The notes beneath the pieces are model-generated. The model was not told the origin of the DNA and ran no database searches. It saw nothing but the letters and a program-made list of their open reading frames with translations. Made by a program: the position numbers and the translations under genes. 14,764 bases of DNA from an uncultured Bacteroidota bacterium (GTDB lineage: Bacteria; Bacteroidota; Bacteroidia; UKL13-3): contig CAISTO010000039.1 in NCBI GenBank assembly GCA_903888395.1, positions 1 to 14,764 on the forward strand, read 5' to 3'. The first letter of the stretch is position 1. Each line of letters opens with the position of its first letter. This document shows, one piece after another, positions 1 through 7,800 of the stretch.

Positions 1-917
1 AATTCTTTGTTTGATAATGATTCAATATTACTAAACCCAGTTTTTAAAGTTGGTTTATGGCAACTTACACAACCAATTTGAGTAAAAATATTTTTACCAT
101 ATTGAACAGTAGCATCATTTTGGTTTCTTTGAATTGGCGCCTTTAAAGTTTGTAAATAAAATACCACATCATGAACAGTATTTGTTGGAATTTCTGGATC
201 AATTTCTTTCAAAGAATAAACGTCTAAAGGATTAAAAACAGAGGTAATTCCAATGTCTTGGTTATAGGCAGTTACGGTTTGTTGTAATAAATTATAAACG
301 CTTGCTTTTTTTCCTAATTTACAAATGTATTTGCCGCCTTGTTTAATAGCATTGGCATTTGGGTTTATGTACGAAGGAATAAAATTCCAATTCGGAACTC
401 CAGAAATTCCATCTCCATCCACATCATTTGGGTCAGACATTGCTAAAATATCAGCATCGGAAACGAGTTCTAAAAAACCTAAACCACTTGCAATAGGAGG
501 TGTGAATTTAGCATAAGTAGCACCGAAAGGAATTTGTTCAGGCTTAAAACCTGGTAAAGCCCTGTTTTGTAATAAAGGCCCACCTTGTTCTAAAAATTGA
601 TTGCCTGTGCTGTCTGTTTGTCCAAAACGAGTGAGGGTTGTAAAAGGATGTCCTTTCCCATCTCCAGCATGACAACTTCCACAACTGGTTGCAACAAAAA
701 CTGGCCCTAGTCCTGTTTCGGCTGAAAATATTTGATCGTTAAAAGCCACATCACCTCGTAAATGTTGTAATGATTGTGCATGAGTAAGACCATCAACTGG
801 ACCGTCAAGCAGTTCATCATCATTGGGAGAAGCAGGCATTATTTTTTCACAAGCTACCAGCGAAAAAACAAACAGTAAAATAAAAAATAATACTTTAAAA
901 GTTAAATTAGCACGCAT
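1..917 (-). CDS. Di-heme oxidoreductase (DUF1111 / DHOR family) lipoprotein, 3' end beyond window
   Basis: This is the N-terminal 305 residues of a cytochrome c-type protein; its end lies beyond the left edge. Residues 1-23 form a lipoprotein signal with lipobox LVAC (Cys23), so the protein should be anchored in the periplasm or outer membrane. Two CxxCH heme c sites are visible: CGSCH at 79-83 and CVSCH at 283-287. The segment SAETGLGPVF before the first heme, a DVDGDGISG loop (about 165-173, possibly calcium-binding) and the LLQQTVTAYNQDIGIT stretch (about 210-225) match the di-heme oxidoreductase family related to MauG and bacterial cytochrome c peroxidases, usually about 450-500 aa. The start is fixed by the signal peptide, because the next Met is after the lipid Cys. 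It lies 34 nt after the P-type ATPase stop but has its own consensus promoter. Its substrate is unknown, and its role in metal resistance is not evident. Confidence 0.85.
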   Translation of the reverse strand, partial: MRANLTFKVLFFILLFVFSLVACEKIMPASPNDDELLDGPVDGLTHAQSLQHLRGDVAFNDQIFSAETGLGPVFVATSCGSCHAGDGKGHPFTTLTRFGQTDSTGNQFLEQGGPLLQNRALPGFKPEQIPFGATYAKFTPPIASGLGFLELVSDADILAMSDPNDVDGDGISGVPNWNFIPSYINPNANAIKQGGKYICKLGKKASVYNLLQQTVTAYNQDIGITSVFNPLDVYSLKEIDPEIPTNTVHDVVFYLQTLKAPIQRNQNDATVQYGKNIFTQIGCVSCHKPTLKTGFSNIESLSNKE

Positions 918-939
918 AATTCTTTTTAGTTATGCGTGC
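910..939 (-). promoter_or_regulatory. Perfect 10-bp hairpin covering the oxidoreductase start codon
   Basis: GCACGCATAA (910-919) and TTATGCGTGC (930-939) are exact inverted repeats separated by a 10-nt loop. On the minus-strand RNA the 3' arm contains the AUG (917-915) and codons 2-3. The purine-rich loop (CUAAAAAGAA) is the only ribosome-binding candidate. The structure could hide the start codon in read-through transcripts. There is no convincing U-tract after it, so a terminator is less likely. It could also be a protein operator. The inverted repeat is seen directly; its function is inferred. Confidence 0.6.
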
Positions 940-969
940 AAAAGTAATAAGTTAGGTAAGTCTAACAAA
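939..969 (-). promoter_or_regulatory. Consensus Bacteroidota promoter for the di-heme oxidoreductase gene
   Basis: On the minus strand, TTTG (969-966) is followed by exactly 19 nt and then TACTTTTG (946-939). This is a full match to the phylum's TTTG-N19-TAnnTTTG vegetative promoter. The -33 element lies inside the last codons of the ATPase gene. Transcription should begin about 4-7 nt past the -7 box, near 932-935, which falls inside the 5' arm of the start-codon hairpin. Confidence 0.65.
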
Positions 970-2856
970 TTTATTTTCAAATTTCATCAAATTCAAACTT
1001 GTCAAAATCACTATTAGCGTTACTCCTACGTCTGCGGCAATTGCAAAAACTAAATTACTGTAACCAATAAATGCAAGTGTTATAAATATCAATTTTACGG
1101 CTATTGCTCCAATGGTGTTGAATTTTATTCTGCGTAATGTTTTTTGACTTAACCGAATAAGAAACGGTATGAGTGAAAGTTTGTCGTTCATCAATGCAAT
1201 GTTTGCGGTTTCTATTGCGGTGTCGCTTCCTGCTGCTCCCATTGCTATGCCCACTGTGGATTGTGCTAATGCAGGTGCATCGTTTATTCCATCGCCTACC
1301 ATTGCCACAAATTTATATTGTTGCAAAAGTTCTTTGATTTTTTCGGCTTTGTTTTCGGGTAACATATTTCCAAATATTTTTTTGATGCCTACTTGTTCGG
1401 CTACAAATTTTGCTGCGTTTTCGTGGTCGCCTGTGAGCATTACGGGTTCAATGTTTAATAACTCAATTTCTTTTAATGCTGCTTGGCTGTCGGGTTTTAT
1501 TTCGTCCATTAAACCCAAAATACCTGCCACACCATCGCCAAAACTTACTACTACACTTGTTTTGCCTTGTGCTGAAAGTTGTTCAACAATTTTCTCGGCT
1601 TCTTTATCTATTGGCTGATGTTCTTTGATAAATTCCAATTTGCCAACATATATTGTTTCATCTTCACACACTAAACATTTTGCTATTGCCCCTTTACCCA
1701 TTATGCTTTTGAAACCTTCGGTTTTGTGTGGTTCAAATCCTTCTTTCTTGCTTGCATTAACTATGGCTTGTGCCAATGGATGTTCGCTAAAAATTTCTGC
1801 TCCTGCGGTGCAAGCCAAAAGTTCTTCTCGGCTTGTTCCGTTTAAAGGAAATACATCTGATACAATCGGATTTCCAAAAGTAATGGTTCGTGTTTTATCT
1901 AATGCAATTGCCTTGATGCTTGCCAATGCTTCAATGTATTTTCCGCCTTTTACTAATGCTCCTTTTGCTGATGCGTTTCCGATTGCTGCGTAAATGGCTA
2001 CTGGTGTGGATATAACCAATGCACAAGGACAAGCAATGACTAAAAGTGTAATTGCCTGTTGCAACCAATGGTTAAAATCTAATTGCATTGCAAATACTGG
2101 AATGACAAAAACTAAAACTGCCATTGCAATAATTGACGGTGTGTAATATTTTGAAAATTTCTGAATGAATTTTTGTGTTTCGCTTTTGTTGCCCTGTGCT
2201 TCAAATGTTAGTCGAATGATTTTTGAAAAAGTAGTATCAACAGAAAGTTTTGTTGTTTCTATTTCTATAAAACCATTTTTGTTTAGCGTTCCTGCAAAAA
2301 GATTGTCGCCTGTGTGTTTGTCTTTGGGTATGGGTTCGCCTGTGATTGCAGCTTCGTCAACGGTGGTTTCGCCTGAAATTATTTTTCCGTCAAGCGGTAT
2401 CATTTCACCTGGCTTAACTTGAATGATTGTTCCGACTGCGATTTTATCAATGGTAACATTTTCATTTTGTGATTTTACAAAAGCGGTCTTAGGTGCTTTG
2501 CTAACCAATTCATCTAATGCTGATTTAGAGTTTTCTATTCCAATATCTTCTAATCGTTCGCCTAAAACATACAACACAATTACAACCGCTGCTTCAGGAT
2601 ATTCGCCTAAATAAAATGCTCCGATAACTGCAATGGTCATTAATAAATTGATGCTGCTGAATTTGAGTTTAAAGATTGCTTTTGCTCCGTTCCACAAAAC
2701 ATTATAGCCAATTCCTAAAATGAATATGGCGAAAACGAAAGGTGCATAAGGCATAGGTATGTGAATGCCCATTATGGATAAAACTTCTAAGGCAGCTACT
2801 ATAGTAATTGCTGAAAGTAGAAAGAGAAATTTTTTGTCGTTAATTGGTAATTTCAT
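952..2856 (-). CDS. P1B-2-type heavy-metal ATPase (Zn/Cd/Pb exporter, ZntA/CadA-like) without an HMA domain
   Basis: This 634-residue inner-membrane pump should use ATP to export Zn(II), Cd(II) or Pb(II) from the cytoplasm. It shows paired N-terminal membrane helices (about 11-100), actuator motif TGE (172-174), metal site CPC (276-278), phosphorylation Asp320, the SEHP motif (357-360) of heavy-metal ATPases, TGD (475-477) and GDGIND (521-526). In the last helices Lys588 and Asp609 are 21 residues apart, as are the K/D metal ligands of ZntA, which supports the P1B-2 class over copper. No N-terminal GMTCxxC HMA domain is present, which explains the length below E. coli ZntA (732 aa). The phosphorylation motif reads DKTRT rather than the canonical DKTGT. 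The ATG overlaps the DUF3703 gene by 17 nt, suggesting translational coupling. Metal specificity is inferred from motifs only. Confidence 0.93.
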   Translation of the reverse strand: MKLPINDKKFLFLLSAITIVAALEVLSIMGIHIPMPYAPFVFAIFILGIGYNVLWNGAKAIFKLKFSSINLLMTIAVIGAFYLGEYPEAAVVIVLYVLGERLEDIGIENSKSALDELVSKAPKTAFVKSQNENVTIDKIAVGTIIQVKPGEMIPLDGKIISGETTVDEAAITGEPIPKDKHTGDNLFAGTLNKNGFIEIETTKLSVDTTFSKIIRLTFEAQGNKSETQKFIQKFSKYYTPSIIAMAVLVFVIPVFAMQLDFNHWLQQAITLLVIACPCALVISTPVAIYAAIGNASAKGALVKGGKYIEALASIKAIALDKTRTITFGNPIVSDVFPLNGTSREELLACTAGAEIFSEHPLAQAIVNASKKEGFEPHKTEGFKSIMGKGAIAKCLVCEDETIYVGKLEFIKEHQPIDKEAEKIVEQLSAQGKTSVVVSFGDGVAGILGLMDEIKPDSQAALKEIELLNIEPVMLTGDHENAAKFVAEQVGIKKIFGNMLPENKAEKIKELLQQYKFVAMVGDGINDAPALAQSTVGIAMGAAGSDTAIETANIALMNDKLSLIPFLIRLSQKTLRRIKFNTIGAIAVKLIFITLAFIGYSNLVFAIAADVGVTLIVILTSLNLMKFENKFVRLT

Positions 2857-3223
2857 TGCTTGTATGTGTTTGAATAATGATTAATAAATCTTCGGGTATT
2901 TCCATTGGATGCAATGGTGGAACATTTGCACCACCTGTATTGCCAACAGGTATTTTACCAACGAACGATTTTACTCCACCAAAAATAAGCCTTGGAATTT
3001 GCCCAATTATTTCTTTACTGTTTTTTGTTTTTATTCCAAAAAGTAACATTTTCCAGTGGACAAATGAATGTGCAAATGGGTAGGGTTGACCAAGTATATG
3101 CGCTCTTTCCAAATGTAGCCAACTTTGCTGCAAATACCCTTTTGAAAAGGTATTTTCAGCATTGCTAAGCTCTTGTTGGTAAAATGGTTTTAGTGCTGGG
3201 GGCATTGTGGTGTAAAACTTCAT
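2840..3223 (-). CDS. DUF3703 family protein
   Basis: A 127-residue protein of unknown function without signal peptide or membrane helix, so probably cytoplasmic. Family marks are LERAHILGQ (38-46), His-rich AHSFVHWKML (51-60), PVGNTGGANV (92-101) and PMEIPEDL (106-113), which I recognise as DUF3703. Conserved His42, His52 and His56 could be ligands, but that is inference. I start at the ATG 4 nt after the stop of the upstream lipoprotein gene. A longer reading of this frame from about 3370 only runs antiparallel to nothing known and overlaps the lipoprotein gene in another frame. The end overlaps the ATPase start by 17 nt, so the two are probably co-translated. Its placement between metal-handling genes suggests an accessory role in metal efflux. 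Confidence 0.82.
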   Translation of the reverse strand: MKFYTTMPPALKPFYQQELSNAENTFSKGYLQQSWLHLERAHILGQPYPFAHSFVHWKMLLFGIKTKNSKEIIGQIPRLIFGGVKSFVGKIPVGNTGGANVPPLHPMEIPEDLLIIIQTHTSNEITN

Positions 3224-3227
3224 TTTA

Positions 3228-3461
3228 TTATCCACCTTTTTTATGTTCAAAGGCTTCACATTCTGGATGCTCTTTACAATCTTCGGCTTTTGGGCATTTT
3301 TCGTGTGCTTCGCATTTGGGATGTTCAGGACAATTTTCTGCCTTAGGACAATTTTTTGCGTGTTCTTCACATGCTGTTAAATCAAGATTGCTTTTGCTGT
3401 TACTACACGAAACAAATAGTAAGCTACCAAGTAGCAATATTGGGAAAATTACTTTTTTCAT
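3228..3461 (-). CDS. Small Cys/His-rich repeat lipoprotein, putative periplasmic metal-binding peptide
   Basis: A 77-residue lipoprotein. Residues 1-19 are a signal with lipobox LLFVSC (lipid Cys19). After a short linker the mature peptide is almost entirely Cys, His, Glu and Lys. An 18-residue unit, CPKAENCPEHPKCEAHEK (38-55), is repeated at 56-73 with six changes, preceded by a shorter CEEH unit. Cys and His recur as CxxHxxCxxH, a pattern suited to soft divalent metals or zinc. It sits 45 nt after the adaptor gene, whose insert carries the same repeat, and 4 nt before DUF3703. I know of no named family. A role as a periplasmic metal buffer or donor to the RND complex is inference. The many Cys residues in the periplasm could instead form disulfides. 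Confidence 0.78.
   Translation of the reverse strand: MKKVIFPILLLGSLLFVSCSNSKSNLDLTACEEHAKNCPKAENCPEHPKCEAHEKCPKAEDCKEHPECEAFEHKKGG
3243..3350 (-). repeat. Two tandem 54-nt coding repeats (18-residue Cys/His unit)
   Basis: Residues 38-55 and 56-73 of the small lipoprotein are tandem copies with Cys at unit positions 1, 7 and 13 and His at position 10. A related unit, CAPSENCPEHPECEQHEH, occurs in the neighbouring adaptor protein at 354-371, with 12 of 18 positions identical to the first copy here. Confidence 0.75.
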
Positions 3462-3506
3462 TTTTCTTTTTTATTTTATTTATTGATGAGTTAATTGTAT
3501 TTCTTT

Positions 3507-4868
3507 CTAATGTCCGCAAGCATCCATTTGTCCGCTTGTTTTGCTTTTGGATAATAGGTAAAAAGCACCTTTGGTTACAACGATAGCATCATTTGGAACT
3601 TCATCTATAAATGCTACTTCAGTATATCCTAAATCGCTTGTTCCTTTTCTTACTTCCTTCATTGTAAAATAAAATGCTTCATTGTTTTCAACTGCTTTGC
3701 ATTTTTCATGCTCTTCACATTCTTTGTGCTTGGTACATGGTTCTTTCAATGGGCTGTGTTCGTGTTGCTCACATTCAGGATGTTCGGGACAGTTTTCTGA
3801 AGGAGCACAAAATTCGTGACCTGCACAATTCTTGTGTTTTTTGCAGGCTGTAAATTTATTTCGAATAAAAACAAACTCTTTTCCATCGGTTGTAAAAACG
3901 GCTTCACTTGGAACAACGGTTGCTTTATTTTCGCCTACATCAATCAATGCACTTACATACATTCCTGGAATTAGCTCATGATTTTCGTTTCTTATTAAGG
4001 CATGAACACTAATTGCCTTTGAGTTATTTTCAAACGATTTATTGATACCGAAAATTTCACCCTCTATACTTTCACTTCCATGTTCTTTCTGATGTTCGGG
4101 CATATTGGTAATAATGAAATGTATTTTTTGCCCAACTTTTACTTTGAAAATATCTTTTTCATATACTAATAAATCGCAATGTATTTGGCTGTTATCGATA
4201 ATTTCAAAAAGCATTTTGTTAGGTTCGGCATAAGCCCCAGTATGTGCATTTATATGTCCGATATAGCCACTAATAGGTGCTGTAAGAACCATCGAAGAAG
4301 CAATGTTTCCTTTTGAAAGTTCTGTTAGATTTACTGATAGTATTTTTAACTGACTTTCCAACGAATTTAATTTTGCTTTTCCGCTGTAGTAATCAGCTTC
4401 GGCTTTTTGAAATACTTTACCAGTACCTGCATTTTGTTCAGCAAGTTCTTTTTGACGTTGGTATTCTTTTTCAAGAAAAGAGAAATTGCTCTTAACTGTT
4501 ATATATTCTTCCTGTAACTTAATAAAATCAGGATGTTCAAGTATTGCAAGTGTTTGTCCTTTTGTTACTTTGCTGCCTTCCAATACTGAAATTGATTTTA
4601 CTACAGCACCAATAAAGGTTGAAACTTCAGCTTTGTTTTGTGGTGGAACTTCCAAATGACCACTTGCTTTTATGGAAGTTTTTATGTTTTGCATTTCTAT
4701 GTTGCCCAATTTTATGTCAACTGCTTCAAACTGTTCTTTTGTTAGTTCTACAAATGTTACCAATTCCTCTTTTGGAATTTCAGCAGATATGTTTTCAATT
4801 GGTTTGTTGTTGCAAGCGATTATCAAAATACCGCATAGCATTGCTATTATAATGAATGTTCTTTTCAT
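3507..4868 (-). CDS. CzcB/CusB-like periplasmic adaptor (membrane fusion) lipoprotein with Cys/His-rich insert
   Basis: A 453-residue efflux adaptor linking the RND pump to the outer-membrane factor. Residues 1-19 are a lipoprotein signal (Cys19). A split lipoyl/barrel-sandwich domain (about 65-112 and 193-223, with GxVxxxxVxxGxxVxxGQxL-like spacing) brackets an alpha-helical hairpin (about 113-190). Beta-barrel and membrane-proximal domains follow, including IPGMYVSALI (300-309) and VTKGAFYLL (431-439). Between the strands EFVFIRN and FYFTMKEV lies an insert of about 50 residues (342-390) with ten Cys and eight or more His in CxxHxxC order; ordinary homologues have a short, sometimes His-rich, loop there. 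The C-terminus ends CGH. The gene begins 9 nt after the pump gene stop. The fold assignment is firm; the insert's metal-binding function is inferred. Confidence 0.92.
   Translation of the reverse strand: MKRTFIIIAMLCGILIIACNNKPIENISAEIPKEELVTFVELTKEQFEAVDIKLGNIEMQNIKTSIKASGHLEVPPQNKAEVSTFIGAVVKSISVLEGSKVTKGQTLAILEHPDFIKLQEEYITVKSNFSFLEKEYQRQKELAEQNAGTGKVFQKAEADYYSGKAKLNSLESQLKILSVNLTELSKGNIASSMVLTAPISGYIGHINAHTGAYAEPNKMLFEIIDNSQIHCDLLVYEKDIFKVKVGQKIHFIITNMPEHQKEHGSESIEGEIFGINKSFENNSKAISVHALIRNENHELIPGMYVSALIDVGENKATVVPSEAVFTTDGKEFVFIRNKFTACKKHKNCAGHEFCAPSENCPEHPECEQHEHSPLKEPCTKHKECEEHEKCKAVENNEAFYFTMKEVRKGTSDLGYTEVAFIDEVPNDAIVVTKGAFYLLSKSKTSGQMDACGH
3699..3845 (-). repeat. Segment encoding the Cys/His-rich insert of the adaptor
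   Basis: Adaptor residues 342-390 contain at least three degenerate copies of the unit seen in the small lipoprotein: CKKHKNCAGHEF, CAPSENCPEHPECEQHEH and CTKHKECEEHEKC. Shared spacing and the identical ENCPEHP core point to a common origin by duplication or recombination. Confidence 0.72.
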
Positions 4869-4877
4869 TGTTTGAAT

Positions 4878-7800
4878 TTATTTGTTGATTAAGAAATTTA
4901 TATTGATAATGGATTGATTGATTTGACTAATGGTTTGCAGATAGTTTAATTGCACATCGGTAGCTGTTTGTAATGCTTGCAAATATTCAATATAGCCAAT
5001 GTCTCCACTTTTAAAACCAACTTTTGCTGTTCTGATAATTATTTCTGCGTTGGGCAAAGCCGTTGATTTGTAATAGTTGAATTGTGAAAGATTCTGATTG
5101 TAATGCAGAAAAGCATTTTGCAACTGGTTTTGTAAAATGAGTTTTCCATTGTCTGCTTCTTTCTGTAAAGCTTGTTGTTTATAATTAAGCGATTTAATTT
5201 TAGAAGCAGTATTGAAAAAAGTAAGTGGAACACTTACCCCTACATTAAAGCCTTGAAAGCGTTTGTTTTCGTCAAAATTTACATCTGTTCCGTTGATGGC
5301 TTGCACACCAATTAAAGACTGGTTGAAATAGCCAACATTGAAATCAGGTAGGGTTGTAGCAGTTTCCACCTTTTTGTTTTTCTCTGCAATAATTACTTGT
5401 TGATATAATAATTTAAGAGAAGGATTATTTGAAATAAGTGTGGTATCAAACGAATTGCTTAATTCAAGCGGTTGGAAGTTTCCTTCATTGTCTATTGTAA
5501 AGTCGTTACTTGAGTTCAAAAGCGTTTTCAAAGAATTGTAAGCTGTTTTGGAATCTATTTCATTTTGTTGGAGTATAAGTGATAGTTGTCCACGTTTAGT
5601 TTCGGTTGTGGTTTTCTCCAACAAGTTTGTTTCGCCCGTTTTGTAACGCAAAGCAGCAACAGTTACAAAATCGTTATACAAACTATCTAAAGATTGAAGT
5701 TGCTTTTTTATAGTTTGTAAATATTGCAACTGAAAAAACCAATATTGAACCTGTGCCTTTGTTTCAATGGTTGTTGCTTTTTGTTGCAATTCGCTACTTT
5801 GCAATTCAGCTTTGTATAAATTTGATTTTGCAGAATAGTAAGTAGGAAACGGAATACTTTGATTGATTTGAACCGCTTTATCTTGATTGATGCTGTTGTA
5901 TTGACCGAACTGAATATTGACATTTGTTTTTGGCAATTCAAATACTGATTTTTTCAAAACTGTGGAAGATTGAACATTGAGTAATTGTGATTGAATTTTC
6001 AGGTTGTTTTTGATAGCAATTGAAATAGCATCCTCTATTGTTAATGGTTTTATTATTTGTGCATTTGCACTGTTTAACCCAAGGACACATAAAAATAAAA
6101 CGACTGAGGTAATGGTTGGTTTCATTTTTCTTTTTCCAGAAAATAAAATGTAGAGTGCTGGCAAAACTATAAGTGTAAGTAAAGTTGCTGTGAGAAGTCC
6201 GCCAATAACAACTGTTGCCAATGGTTTTTGAACTTCGGCACCTGCACTAGTTGAAAGTGCCATTGGCAAAAAGCCAAGTGCTGCAACTGATGCCGTCATT
6301 ATTACTGGTCTCAAACGGTTTTTTGTTCCGATCCTCACCCGTTCATAAATATCTTCCATGCCTTCTTTTTTTAGAAAATTAAATTCACCGATTAGCACAA
6401 TTCCATTTAGCACGGCAACACCAAACAAAGCAATAAAACCAATACCTGCCGAAATACTGAAAGGCATATCTCTTAACCATAAGGCAAAAATACCACCTAT
6501 TGCCGAAAGAGGGATAGCTGTAAAAATGAGTAATGATTGTTTAAAAGAACTAAAGGTGAAAAACAAAAGCATCAGTATAAGTGCTAATGCGATAGGAACG
6601 GAAAGTGATAATCTTTCTTTGGCTTGTTTCAGGTTTTGAAATTGGCCGCCATAGGTGATATAATAATTTGGTAGCAGTTTTAGATTTTTGTCAAGAATGG
6701 ATTGAATTTCTTCTACCAAACTTTCTACATCCCTACCTCGAACATTAAAACCTACAAAAACTCTGCGTTTTCCTTCCTCTCTTGAAACTTGTGCTGGAGC
6801 ATCAATAATTTTTATATCGGCAAGTTGACTCAACGGAACTTTACTACCCGAGGCAAGAGGTATGAATAAATTTTGAATATTAAGAATATTTCCTCTTAAA
6901 TCGCGTTGCAAACGAACCACCATATCAAAACGCATTTCCTTTTCAAACACCACACCTGCTACATTTCCAGCAAAGGCAGTGCTTAATACCGAATTTACAT
7001 CTGAAATGGTTAAGCCATATTGTGCAATTTTATCACGGTTGTATTCTACCACAATTTGCGGTAAACCTGTTGCTTTTTCTATGGTTGGTTCAGTTACACC
7101 TTTTACTGGTGCAATTAACCTACCAACAATATTTGCCTGTCGGGAAAGTTCGTCTAAATCATCTCCAAATATTTTAATAGCAACATCCTGCCTTATTCCT
7201 GTCATTAATTCATTGAAACGCATTTGCATGGGTTGAGTAACTTCTACATTAATACCAGGAATAGTAGATAGTGCTTCTTCCATTGCTTCCTGCATTTGTT
7301 CTCGAGTTTCTGCACTTGTCCATTCCTCTTTGGGTTTCATTTGTATCATCATATCGCCCCTTTCAATTGGCATAGGATCGGTTGGTATTTCAGCACTTCC
7401 AATTCGAGTGACTATTTGCCTTATTTCAGGAAATCGTTTCTTCAATATTTTTTCTGCTTCCCCAAAAGTTTGAACAACCTGTGTAAGCGATGTTCCTTGC
7501 ATCATGGTTATTTCAACTGTTAAATCGCCTTCTTCTAATGTGGGAATAAATTCGCCTCCCATATTACCAAAAACCCAAAGACTTAAAAGAAAGAGAGCAA
7601 AAAATATAGTTACTACTGATTTTTTAAATTGAAATGTAAAGTTTAGAACAGGCGAATACATTCGTTGAAAAAAGTCCATTAGTTTATCAGAAAAATTTCT
7701 TTTGTGTTCTGTGTTACGGCTAAGGCAAAGTGCCGACATCATTGGAACATAAGTTAGTGAAAGAATGAATGCTCCAAGAATTGCAAATGCCACCGTTTGT

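Noticed and set aside
910..939. Intrinsic terminator of the efflux operon
   Set aside because: The stem is good, but the following bases (UAAUUUAACUUUU) are not a proper U-run and the stem contains a start codon, so a translational or operator role fits better.
1169..1993. Open frames of 122-149 codons on the plus strand opposite the ATPase gene
   Set aside because: They are antisense shadows of a gene with intact, recognisable motifs, and the translations have no family features. The same holds for plus-strand frames elsewhere in the window.
3224..3370. N-terminal extension of the DUF3703 frame by 49 codons
   Set aside because: It lies wholly over the Cys/His lipoprotein gene in another frame. 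The extension is Lys/Asn/Gln-rich and unlike the family, whereas the internal ATG directly follows the upstream stop.
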